Positions 1-6,180 are shown, counted from the first letter of the stretch. The stretch: 10,027 nt of DNA from Hyphomicrobiales bacterium (GCA_015494185.1 WGBT01000008.1:1-10027); one strand, 5' to 3'. The notes: generated from the sequence alone by a model not told the origin. Numbers and translations are program-made.

Positions 1-12
1 GTTGATATCAGT

Positions 13-30
13 TGAGACTTTTTAGCCTCA
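13..30. repeat. Small inverted repeat downstream of ccmE
   Basis: Two 7-base arms (13-19 and 24-30) pair around a 4-base loop, with one G-T wobble on the minus strand. It lies about 85 bases after the ccmE stop. No clear T run follows on either strand, so it is not a convincing terminator. The rest of 1-114 shows no gene: I found no ccmF-like N-terminus on the minus strand, although ccmF is the usual next gene. Confidence 0.3.
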
Positions 31-114
31 TAGAGTTGTGTATGGCTGAAGCGCCTTCCAGTCCTTGGTTTTCCCGCCAAAGCTTTAGTGTCTCTTATCG
101 CCGATCAGCCCCGC

Positions 115-582
115 TTAGGAGCCTTCGCCGCCACCACTTTCGCCGGTATCCGTCTTTTTCCACAATCCCTTCTTCTTCAAACTCTCAGCGACTTCCCGCG
201 GCATGTAATTCTCATCATGTTTGGCCAAGACATTATCGGCAATGAACTGTCCCGACGCATCGAGTTTGCCTTCAGCCACCACCCCCTGCTCTTCCCGGAA
301 CAAATCCGGCAGCACACCATCATAGATCACGGGAATGGTCTTGGCATTGTCCGTCACCTTGAAGCGGACAAGGGTTCCTTCCCCGCGTTCGATGCTGCCC
401 GCTTCAACCAGCCCGCCCAGACGAAAGCGCTGATTGGGCGGCAATTTTTTCTCGACCACATCGCTGGGGCTATAGAAAAAAACGATACTGTCTTCCAGCG
501 CAAACAGCACCAAACCAACGGCAAAGGCCAAGACCCCAAGTCCAGAAAAGATAAAAACCGACCGTCGTTGTTTTCTCGTCAT
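115..582 (-). CDS. ccmE: Cytochrome c maturation protein CcmE (heme chaperone)
   Basis: Periplasmic heme chaperone of the system I cytochrome c maturation pathway. It binds heme covalently and passes it to the CcmF/CcmH ligase. The 155-residue product has the family's usual size. A short basic N-terminus (MTRKQRR) precedes one membrane anchor at about residues 9-29. The beta-barrel domain follows (about 40-125), including the conserved VxYxGxLPDLFRE-type stretch near 85-97. The heme-binding motif is seen directly as KHDENYMP, with the attachment histidine at residue 122 and the conserved tyrosine at 126. The C-terminal tail is hydrophilic and glycine-rich, as is common. The ATG at 582 is preceded by AAGGTGA, a usable ribosome-binding site. 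The gene lies 151 bases after ccmI on the same strand, matching the alphaproteobacterial cycH-cycJ order. I infer co-transcription with ccmI. ccmF is not visible before the window edge. Confidence 0.96.
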   Translation of the reverse strand: MTRKQRRSVFIFSGLGVLAFAVGLVLFALEDSIVFFYSPSDVVEKKLPPNQRFRLGGLVEAGSIERGEGTLVRFKVTDNAKTIPVIYDGVLPDLFREEQGVVAEGKLDASGQFIADNVLAKHDENYMPREVAESLKKKGLWKKTDTGESGGGEGS

Positions 583-592
583 TCACCTTGCC

Positions 593-650
593 TTTTTCTC
601 GTCCCTCTTCTTTCTTGTCCCTTTTCTCGTCCCTTTTCTCGTCCCTCTTC
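593..650 (-). repeat. Purine-rich 12-base tandem repeats before ccmE
   Basis: On the plus strand the unit GTCCCTTTTCTC occurs perfectly at 617-628 and 629-640. A partial copy follows at 641-650 and a degenerate one precedes at 601-616. Further partial matches (TTTTCTCRTC) lie at 571-580, inside the first codons of ccmE, and near 678-687. Read in the ccm direction the block is purine-rich (GGGACGAGAAAA units) and contains several GAGGGA/AAGGG motifs resembling ribosome-binding sites. It fills much of the ccmI-ccmE gap. The function is unknown: it may affect ribosome loading at ccmE or be a slippage tract. Confidence 0.8.
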
Positions 651-733
651 AGGGCCACATAGGGCTTTTAGCGTATCCTTTTCTCATCACACGAGAGCCG
701 GGAAGCCCATACCTCCGTGCTACCGTGCCCAAG

Positions 734-2014
734 CTAGGCGCCAAGGCCAAGATTTTTTGCCAGGGCATCGAGCTTGGCCAACGCGTCCTTGTCTTGCGCA
801 AAGGCTTCACGGGCGGTTTTGAGCGCCTTGGCGGCATCTTCATGGCGGCGCAACACCACATAAGAATTGATCAGCCGCAACCAGCCAGCCAGATCGGTCT
901 TGTTCTGTTTGAGCCGTTCGGCAAGCCCTTCGACCATGCTGTTGATCATCGCCATCCGCTCTTGCGGTGTCATCGAACGGGCATCTTCGATATCTTGAGC
1001 CGTGGGACCAGGACCAGGGGCCGAGGGACCGGGAGCTGCAGAACCAGGCGGACGCATCGCGGCCATACGGCGGGCGGCCAGGGCTTCAAAAGCGGCGATT
1101 TGTTCTTCAACCACAGGCTTCCATGGTGCCTCTTTCCCGCCTTCGGCCAGCAGTTTGCGCAGATCCGAAACCGCTTCCTTGGGACGCCCATCCTGGGCTT
1201 TGGCCATGGCCAGGGCAATCTTTGGCACCACCAGGGTCTTGTCCAATTTCAACGCTTCTAAATAGGCTTGCCGCGCCTCTTCGGAAATGACCCCCTCATT
1301 GGCCAACCGCAAAGCTTCCCCATAACCAGCCCACAAATTCGCCGAGGGGCCTTTCAGCGACAGTGCCTTGCGATAGGCGTCCACCGCTTCCGGGTAACGT
1401 TGTTGACGCAGATAGACCGGCGCAAGCACTGCCCAGCCGCGCCCATCCGTTGGGTTCTTGCGCAAAATGTCTTCGACCTTGGCGACCAAGGCCTGAACAT
1501 TGTTGCGATCGATCGGCTGTTGCGCCCGTTCCGCAAACGGCTGTCCCGGCAAACCTGGATGCCCCAGGGCAAGATAAATCGCCAATGAAAGGGCTGGAAT
1601 CATCGCCGCGGCGGCATAAAAGGCGGGCCCCAAACGGGCATCGGTTTGCTTTGCTTGGTGGGACACATTTTGGTGGGACACATTGCCGCTGTCTTTGTCA
1701 GTGCTGTCCTCGGGAATGTTCTCAGGGGCATTCTTTTCACTGTCAGAGGGCGCAACGATGGCCAACAGCCGCCGCGAAATTTCCACCCGGGCGGCTTCAG
1801 CATCCTCAGGGGAGATCAATCCCCGTTCCTCATCCAAACTGATTTCCTTGAGTTGATCGCGGTAAATCTCAGCGTCAAAGGCCGTTTCTGGCTCCGGCTG
1901 CCCAGCGCTTTGCGGGTCCATGCTTCCCTGTGCCTCGCCTTGACGCGCCAAAGGCCAAAGCAAATAAACCAGCACACCGGCCGTCATGACCGCCAATAAA
2001 ATCCACAACAGCAT
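734..2014 (-). CDS. ccmI: Cytochrome c maturation protein CcmI (CycH)
   Basis: Membrane-anchored apocytochrome c chaperone that presents apoprotein to the CcmF/CcmH heme ligase in system I maturation. The 426-residue product has the classic layout. A first membrane helix spans about residues 1-22. The family signature follows near 47-68 (DAEIYRDQLKEISLDEERGL). A second membrane helix lies at about 130-150, and a periplasmic TPR-type region covers about 170-300 (GWAVLAPVYLRQQRYPEAVDAYRKAL is the clearest repeat). A Pro/Gly/Ala-rich linker at about 322-340 leads to a final helical domain (about 345-426). The ATG at 2014 puts the first helix at the extreme N-terminus, as expected. AGGA lies upstream, rather far from the ATG. 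The cytoplasmic linker carries a duplicated pentapeptide NVSHQ-NVSHQ at 111-120, produced by a 15-base DNA duplication. A terminator upstream (2246-2271) implies a separate promoter in 2015-2245, but I could not identify one. Confidence 0.95.
   Translation of the reverse strand: MLLWILLAVMTAGVLVYLLWPLARQGEAQGSMDPQSAGQPEPETAFDAEIYRDQLKEISLDEERGLISPEDAEAARVEISRRLLAIVAPSDSEKNAPENIPEDSTDKDSGNVSHQNVSHQAKQTDARLGPAFYAAAAMIPALSLAIYLALGHPGLPGQPFAERAQQPIDRNNVQALVAKVEDILRKNPTDGRGWAVLAPVYLRQQRYPEAVDAYRKALSLKGPSANLWAGYGEALRLANEGVISEEARQAYLEALKLDKTLVVPKIALAMAKAQDGRPKEAVSDLRKLLAEGGKEAPWKPVVEEQIAAFEALAARRMAAMRPPGSAAPGPSAPGPGPTAQDIEDARSMTPQERMAMINSMVEGLAERLKQNKTDLAGWLRLINSYVVLRRHEDAAKALKTAREAFAQDKDALAKLDALAKNLGLGA
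1655..1684. repeat. Perfect 15-base tandem duplication inside ccmI
   Basis: TTGGTGGGACACATT is present twice without a gap or mismatch (1655-1669 and 1670-1684). Fifteen bases is a whole number of codons, so the frame is kept. The result is a doubled NVSHQ in the linker between the two CcmI membrane helices, a region that is usually poorly conserved. Confidence 0.95.
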
Positions 2015-2044
2015 TCGTCACCGCTTCCTTTTGAGCCCTTCCAT

Positions 2045-2082
2045 TACAGCTCGCCATGACTTTCACAGCTCGCCATGACTTT
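2045..2082. repeat. 19-base tandem direct repeat upstream of ccmI
   Basis: The 18-base sequence ACAGCTCGCCATGACTTT occurs at 2046-2063 and again at 2065-2082. The two copies are separated by one base, giving a period of 19. The block ends about 30 bases before the ccmI start codon, so it is probably in the 5' leader or promoter region of the ccm transcript. A tandem operator or a replication-slippage duplication would both fit. Confidence 0.9.
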
Positions 2083-2190
2083 TAGCCGCCACAGCCAACA
2101 ATCACAGCTTACGCCCTCATTCTTTGTTTTTGATCGTGTTCTGTGCTCAAAATCGGGCTCTTTAGAGTTCCTCAAGCGTCCCTCACCTTT

Positions 2191-2212
2191 TTCCAAACAG
2201 GTTCCAAACAGG
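2191..2212. repeat. 11-base tandem repeat upstream of ccmI
   Basis: TTCCAAACAGG is present twice in immediate succession (2191-2201 and 2202-2212). An 11-base period is about one helical turn, the usual spacing of half-sites for OmpR/PhoB-family regulators. That is only suggestive here. The repeat lies about 180 bases upstream of ccmI and about 35 bases beyond the terminator tail. Confidence 0.85.
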
Positions 2213-2245
2213 CGCTGTCCTTCTATCAATACACGATTATTGGGC

Positions 2246-2271
2246 AAAAAAAAGCGGGCAATTCCGCCCGC
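2246..2271 (-). terminator. Rho-independent terminator after the 17 kDa lipoprotein gene
   Basis: On the minus strand a 6-base GC stem (GCGGGC / GCCCGC, 2271-2266 with 2259-2254) and a 6-base loop are followed at once by eight T residues (2253-2246). It lies about 90 bases past the lipoprotein stop codon. It should end transcription of the envelope-sensing genes before ccmI. Confidence 0.85.
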
Positions 2272-2360
2272 CCTTCAAGAGTTGTTGAACTCAACAGACG
2301 CTTTACCACTCTCATAGATTGGCATCTCGTTCCCACTGTTCTTACCAATCACGGTTCAAC

Positions 2361-2846
2361 TCAGCTCACACGGTGCCAAGTGCCATCAGGGTTGCGGCAA
2401 GCCCGGCCCCGGAGCGTTTGCGGCCGCCCATCGATATATATGGTGTGGGTATAGCGGCGGCAATGCCTGTTTCCCAATTTATAAGGCGATTCGGGGACAA
2501 TCTCACCATAGTGACCGCTTTCCGGATTGCGCCAGGGAACCGGCCGCCCCGAACGGCCATTTTCCAAGGCCTGATATTCCGCCCGGCTGGCAAGCTGACG
2601 ATCAACGGCATCCATGCGTTTACCGATTTCATGGCCGACAATGCCCCCAATGAAGGCGCCAACCATGGTGGCGGCAACCCGCCCGCTGCCGCTGCCAACC
2701 TGACTGCCCAAAAGCCCACCGGCCACGGCCCCTATTCCCGTGCCGGCATCGGCATTGCTCAGCCCGCCGGGACCGCAACCGATCAGCGTGGTTGGCAACA
2801 AGACCACCAACAATCGCAAAATCATTTTCGTATCGGTCCCTCTCAT
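2361..2846 (-). CDS. 17 kDa surface antigen-family lipoprotein (glycine zipper)
   Basis: Probable outer-membrane lipoprotein of the rickettsial 17 kDa antigen / glycine-zipper 2TM family; its precise role is unknown. From the ATG at 2846 the product is about 161 residues. A signal peptide leads to a lipobox LIGC with the lipidated cysteine at about residue 24, followed by GPGG. A glycine-zipper region covers about 33-77 (IGAVAGGLLGSQVG, then VGAFIGGIVGHEIG). The family's C-terminal motifs follow: VPWRNPESGHYG, CRRYTHTI, and ACRNPDGTW, with cysteines at about 129 and 150. I chose 2846 because GAGGGA lies 4-5 bases upstream and the lipoprotein signal must be N-terminal. The ATG at 2825 is an alternative. 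The frame stays open upstream to an ATG at 3065 that overlaps the kinase stop codon, but those 73 extra residues look non-coding. The gene sits downstream of the kinase gene and ends at a terminator. Confidence 0.9.
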   Translation of the reverse strand: MRGTDTKMILRLLVVLLPTTLIGCGPGGLSNADAGTGIGAVAGGLLGSQVGSGSGRVAATMVGAFIGGIVGHEIGKRMDAVDRQLASRAEYQALENGRSGRPVPWRNPESGHYGEIVPESPYKLGNRHCRRYTHTIYIDGRPQTLRGRACRNPDGTWHRVS

Positions 2847-2874
2847 TTTTCCCTCGGCCCCCATGCTGGTTATT

Positions 2875-2894
2875 CTGAACATTGTTTCATTCAG
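2875..2894 (-). promoter_or_regulatory. Candidate regulator-binding site upstream of the lipoprotein gene
   Basis: CTGAACATTG at 2875-2884 also occurs exactly at 5942-5951, upstream of the PepSY gene in the same orientation relative to its gene. Here it is the left part of an imperfect palindrome with CTGAA and TTCAG arms (2875-2879 and 2890-2894). It lies about 28 bases before the lipoprotein start codon. I infer a possible operator for the neighbouring response regulator; nothing in the sequence proves binding. Confidence 0.3.
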
Positions 2895-3061
2895 CCTTTG
2901 TTTGTTAAATCTGAAATTGGGTTGGCTATCATGATACGGCCACGCCAGGCCCCCCAACAGATCGGCCCCCAACGCATCAGCGTCTTGACACAAACGGAAC
3001 AGCTTTTGAACTCGCTTTATCAAGGCGCCCTGATTCGGGCAAAATTGGGGCTGGGGATAAC

Positions 3062-4675
3062 TCATGCGGCGGGAAGACGCAATTGGGCACGCAAGCCCCC
3101 TGTGGGCGCATCGGTCAATTGCAACTGGCCGTCATACATTCCCGCCAAATCGACGACGATTGACAGCCCAAGCCCAGAGCCGGGGGCTTGGGTATCGAGC
3201 CGGCGCCCCCGTTCCAGCACTTTGGCCTTGTCCGGATCGCTCAGGCCGGGACCATCATCTTCCACTATGATCAGCAACTGTTGAGCAACCTGATCACGCT
3301 GAACCGTAACTTTCACCTGGCGTGTGGCCCATTTGCAGGCATTGTCCAGCAAATTGCCGGCCATTTCCTCAAAATCCTGCGCCTCCCCGCGAAATCGCGC
3401 CCCGGCCGGACATGTCAATGACAGCTGGACCCCCTTATCGGCATAAATCTTCTCCAAAACCTGACATAATCGTTCAAGTTTCGGGCAGACTTCCGTGACT
3501 TCCCCAATCACCCCGCTCAAAGCCGCCACCCGGGCACGGTCGAGATAATGATTGATCTGCTGCCGCATGGTTTCAGCCTGTATCTGAACCTGTTCGGCCA
3601 AGGCCCCCTCACTTGCCCGCGCCTCATTGGTGATGACCGAAAGCGGCGTTTTCAAAGCATGGGCCAGATTGCCGACATGGGTGCGGGCACGTTCGATAAT
3701 GTTCTCTTTGGATTTCAGCAAGGTGTTCAATTCGCGCTGCAACGGCGCAATCTCCATCGGATATGTTCCCTCCAGTTTCGTGCTGCGCCCAGCGCGAATT
3801 TCTTCCAAGGCTTTACGCATTTTCGACAAGGGAGCCAAGCCAAAACGAACGACCCAGAACAAGGCCACGATCAGCGCCAGCCCCAACAAGGTAAAAGCAA
3901 TGCGCAACCGGGTTCGAAAACGATAAATGTTGGCTTCGATCTCAGAGACATCTTCGGCAACGGCAAAAGCATAATTCCGAGCCTGCCCCCCCTCCCCAAT
4001 CTCGAAATGGGTCTCCAACACCCGCAATTTGGGCCGCTTCCCATCATCATCGCTGACCGGTGAAAATTGATAGCCTCGGAACAGCCCATCAGCCGGCACT
4101 TGCGCCGCGGTCATGCTGGGCAGCTTCAAGGGATGACCTTCCAAGGTCGGCGCCAACAGGGTGAAGGCCCGTGGCGGCTGGCGGGCGGGCTTGTTTGGAT
4201 GGGACAGCAGCTTGACCTGCCAATGAAATTGCCGCGCCAACAAATTGAACGGATCGCCGCCTCTGATCCGCAGCGTCTCGGGAGCCGTCTGCAATGGCCT
4301 GTCCAACACTGTCTTGCTGTCGGAAAGCCGCGCCAACAAGCTTTTCAGCTGATCATTAACCAATAGTTTTTCAAGATCACGGTAAAGCGCACTGTCGAAC
4401 AGCTCAATCACCGCATTGCGATAAAGATCCATCAACAGCCAAGTGGTGGCAGGCAGGACAATGGCGGCGATCAGCAAGGTGGCGCCGAGCAACCGTGCTG
4501 CCAATGAATTAAGGTAAGGGCGTACCCAAAGCGCTGGGGCCGATTGTCTTATCCTGCCAAGAACCCTCCTCCCCCGCACCAGTTGCCGTTTGAGCCCATT
4601 GCCGATTCCTGTTGGCATCATTCTCGACAATCGCGGCAACGGCTTAGCCATCCTTCTTCGCGGCCTTGGCATCAT
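3062..4675 (-). CDS. PhoQ-like sensor histidine kinase
   Basis: Inner-membrane sensor kinase that should autophosphorylate and pass phosphate to the regulator encoded just upstream. It is 537 residues from the outermost ATG. Membrane helices lie at about 60-83 and 258-279, with a periplasmic sensor region of about 170 residues between them. A HAMP-type linker follows (about 280-330). The H-box reads NLAHALKTPL with the phospho-accepting histidine at 339; this is the PhoQ style rather than the common HELRTPL. The ATPase domain shows an N-box (NLLDNACKWA, 441-450), G1 (DDGPG, 473-477) and G2 (GSGLGLSIV, 499-507). All key residues are intact. The start is uncertain: the ATG at 4675 overlaps the regulator gene by 32 bases without a clear ribosome site. 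The ATG at 4651 has AAGAAGG directly against it, and the ATG at 4621 lies just past the overlap. Any of these keeps all domains. The sensed signal is unknown. Confidence 0.93.
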   Translation of the reverse strand: MMPRPRRRMAKPLPRLSRMMPTGIGNGLKRQLVRGRRVLGRIRQSAPALWVRPYLNSLAARLLGATLLIAAIVLPATTWLLMDLYRNAVIELFDSALYRDLEKLLVNDQLKSLLARLSDSKTVLDRPLQTAPETLRIRGGDPFNLLARQFHWQVKLLSHPNKPARQPPRAFTLLAPTLEGHPLKLPSMTAAQVPADGLFRGYQFSPVSDDDGKRPKLRVLETHFEIGEGGQARNYAFAVAEDVSEIEANIYRFRTRLRIAFTLLGLALIVALFWVVRFGLAPLSKMRKALEEIRAGRSTKLEGTYPMEIAPLQRELNTLLKSKENIIERARTHVGNLAHALKTPLSVITNEARASEGALAEQVQIQAETMRQQINHYLDRARVAALSGVIGEVTEVCPKLERLCQVLEKIYADKGVQLSLTCPAGARFRGEAQDFEEMAGNLLDNACKWATRQVKVTVQRDQVAQQLLIIVEDDGPGLSDPDKAKVLERGRRLDTQAPGSGLGLSIVVDLAGMYDGQLQLTDAPTGGLRAQLRLPAA

Positions 4676-5348
4676 CGGATTCGGTGGATTCGGGCGCTGC
4701 CATCACATAGCCCAGCCCGCGCATGGTCTTGATCAAGCCCCCGGGCAGCTTTTTCCGCAACCGGCCGATGAAAACTTCAATGGTGTTGGAATCGCGATCG
4801 AAATGCTGATCATAGAGATGTTCGACCAGTTCCGTGCGCGAAATCACCCGGCCTTCATTATGCATCAGGTAAGACAACAGCCGGAATTCATGAGACGTCA
4901 GTTTGACCGGATTGCCATTGTAGGTGACCCGCGCCGATTTGGTGTCCAGCCGGACCGGACCGCATTCCAGCTCGCTTGACGCATGCCCCTTGGCGCGGCG
5001 CACCAGAGCCCGCACCCGGGCAAGCACTTCCTCGATATGAAACGGCTTGGCGACATAATCATCCGCCCCGGCATCGATCCCGGCGACCTTGTCGCTCCAG
5101 CGGTCACGGGCTGTCAAGATCAATACCGGCATCTTGCGGCCGTCACGGCGCCATTGCTCCAACACAGAAAGGCCGTCCATCTTCGGCAAACCCAGATCGA
5201 GAATCACCACATCATAGGGTTCGGTATCACCAAGGTAATGCCCCTCCTCCCCGTCATAGGCAACATCCACCGCATAGCCGGCTTCCGCCAAGGCCACTTC
5301 CAGTTGGCGGTTGAGGCGAGGCTCATCTTCGATAACCAAAACCCGCAC
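4644..5348 (-). CDS. OmpR/PhoP-family response regulator
   Basis: DNA-binding response regulator, the probable partner of the overlapping kinase. The 234-residue product has a receiver domain (about 1-115) with acidic residues E8/D9, phospho-acceptor D51 in the ILDLGLP context, T79 and K101 (AKPF). A winged-helix domain follows (about 125-218), with the recognition-helix region DSNTIEVFIGRLRKKL and the closing wing MRGLGYV. It ends in a charged tail rich in Asp, Lys and Ala. The start is a GTG at 5348; this begins exactly at the conserved MRVLVIEDE. The only nearby upstream ATG (5365) is out of frame. Ribosome-binding sequence is weak (GGGG / TGGGTG). The gene overlaps the kinase gene, so the two are surely co-transcribed. 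It resembles the PhoP/FeuP-type regulators of alphaproteobacteria; the target genes are unknown. Confidence 0.95.
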   Translation of the reverse strand: MRVLVIEDEPRLNRQLEVALAEAGYAVDVAYDGEEGHYLGDTEPYDVVILDLGLPKMDGLSVLEQWRRDGRKMPVLILTARDRWSDKVAGIDAGADDYVAKPFHIEEVLARVRALVRRAKGHASSELECGPVRLDTKSARVTYNGNPVKLTSHEFRLLSYLMHNEGRVISRTELVEHLYDQHFDRDSNTIEVFIGRLRKKLPGGLIKTMRGLGYVMAAPESTESDDAKAAKKDG

Positions 5349-5445
5349 GGCACCCAGATCCCCATGCTACAAGCACTTTTTACTGTTCCATTAAGACCAG
5401 AGGTATTTATGATTGACCGTTGATGCTTTCCGTATCTCTTTGAAG

Positions 5446-5477
5446 ATTATACGTAAATTGGACGGCAGACGAGTCAA
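5446..5477 (-). promoter_or_regulatory. Possible promoter for the response regulator gene
   Basis: On the minus strand a perfect TATAAT (5451-5446) lies about 100 bases upstream of the regulator GTG, and a TTGACT lies at 5477-5472. The spacer is 20 bases, longer than the preferred 16-18, so either the -35 is not used or the promoter is weak or activator-dependent. The surrounding gap (5349-5589) shows no gene and no clear terminator for the PepSY gene, so read-through from upstream is also possible. Confidence 0.35.
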
Positions 5478-5589
5478 GGCCTGAGGCCGCTGGTATAAGT
5501 TGATGAAGCAACAAGCAATGGCTCCTTCCCGCCCCGCCCGCGCAAGCCTCACCATCACTTACAAAGTGTCTCACATCGCACATGTCAAA

Positions 5590-5901
5590 TCAATAGACCG
5601 CCCCATTTCGGGCATCGATGCGCAAACTTCTCAACCGGTTGCCGCCACCTGAACTCTGGGTTACATTGACATTATAATAGTATTGACCGCCACTTTGGCA
5701 CAATCGGGCATTGATCACCCGCCCGGATGTCGTCTGTGCGGCAATCCGGGCTGCTGCTGCGGCTGAAATCAACCCTTGCTGAGACATCAGTTTCCGCGCC
5801 TCGGCGCGCGAAATCGAACAGTTCGCCGCTTCAACGTCGAATCCGGCCGGAACCGAAATCACCGCCGCGGCAAGAAGAATTGCTGCAAACATGTTTTTCA
5901 T
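5590..5901 (-). CDS. Small secreted PepSY-like protein
   Basis: Small periplasmic protein of 103 residues from the ATG at 5901. A clear signal peptide is followed by a probable cleavage site VEA-AN after residue 25. The mature part holds cysteines at 28 and 68 that could form a disulfide. Its C-terminal half reads QYYYNVNVTQSS, then LRSLRIDARNGAVY. That pattern of a strand followed by a 'DARNGxV' ending is typical of PepSY-type domains. I chose 5901 because it begins the signal peptide. The frame stays open to an ATG at 5949, which has no ribosome-binding site and would bury the signal sequence. A small PepSY protein beside an OmpR-type regulator and its kinase is an arrangement I remember from many alphaproteobacteria, so a role in modulating the sensor is a reasonable inference. 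Family assignment rests on pattern only. Confidence 0.82.
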   Translation of the reverse strand: MKNMFAAILLAAAVISVPAGFDVEAANCSISRAEARKLMSQQGLISAAAAARIAAQTTSGRVINARLCQSGGQYYYNVNVTQSSGGGNRLRSLRIDARNGAVY

Positions 5902-5926
5902 AAAATCTACACCAGCTCCAGCTTCC

Positions 5927-5958
5927 CCGAACATTACTGTCCTGAACATTGCTGTTTA
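5927..5958 (-). promoter_or_regulatory. Tandem repeat motif upstream of the PepSY gene
   Basis: Two near-identical copies with a 15-base period lie 25-57 bases upstream of the PepSY start: GAACATTACTGT (5929-5940) and GAACATTGCTGT (5944-5955), with one mismatch. The second copy belongs to CTGAACATTG (5942-5951), shared exactly with 2875-2884. A further CTGAACA lies at 5988-5994. They could be binding sites of the linked response regulator. The 15-base period is not the usual 10-11 of OmpR-family sites, which lowers my confidence. Confidence 0.35.
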
Positions 5959-6075
5959 ATCTTGCCGCCAAGCATAAAAGCGTCCGTCTGAACACAGGAT
6001 GAATGAAGACCTCTCAGTATCTCTGCCCCCTTCCCCGATTTGCATTTGTATTAGGGGTTTGTATATCAAACATGC

Positions 6076-6104
6076 TTGTCAGCGAATTTTTGCCCGCCTA
6101 TAGT
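6076..6104 (+). promoter_or_regulatory. Sigma70-type promoter for the ppiD-trpE transcript
   Basis: TTGTCA (6076-6081) and TATAGT (6099-6104) are separated by exactly 17 bases, each close to consensus. Transcription would start near 6111, giving a leader of about 70 bases before the chaperone gene. I see no attenuator or leader peptide with tryptophan codons in that leader. Confidence 0.6.
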
Positions 6105-6180
6105 GCCGCCAAACTTCCTCTTCCGCAGCTCTTACAACCTTTGCGGAAATTGAACACAGTTCGAGACAACGACAAGAAAC

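Larger units (their letters stand above)
2015..2245. other. Gap upstream of ccmI; presumed ccm promoter region
   Basis: These 231 bases lie between the terminator of the lipoprotein gene and the ccmI start. They hold two tandem duplications (2045-2082 and 2191-2212) and no credible gene. The open frames on either strand look like noise. A ccmI promoter should be here if the terminator works, but I saw no good -35/-10 pair on the minus strand. Confidence 0.5.

Noticed and set aside
1..78. Minus-strand frame open to the window edge from a TTG, considered as the start of ccmF
   Set aside because: Its residues are hydrophilic and bear no likeness to the hydrophobic N-terminus of CcmF.
470..658. 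Minus-strand frame from a GTG, with repeated KRDE units
   Set aside because: The tetrapeptide repeats come from the 12-base DNA repeat, and the frame then runs out of phase through ccmE, which is certain.
88..822. Long plus-strand frame of 244 codons opposite ccmE and the end of ccmI
   Set aside because: It is antisense to two well-supported genes and its translation is low-complexity and unlike any family.
2044..2247. 67-codon minus-strand frame in the gap upstream of ccmI
   Set aside because: It begins at a TTG beside the terminator tail, crosses the tandem repeat, and shows no domain or credible ribosome site.
2319..3284. 321-codon plus-strand frame opposite the lipoprotein gene
   Set aside because: It covers the antisense of the lipoprotein and the kinase 3' end, both clearly coding on the minus strand.
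5478..5488. GGCC-TGA-GGCC short hairpin between the PepSY and regulator genes
   Set aside because: A 4-base stem without a T run is too weak to call a terminator.
6040..6067. TTGCAT with TATATC at 16-base spacing, as an alternative ppiD promoter
   Set aside because: The pair at 6076-6104 matches consensus better and has ideal spacing.
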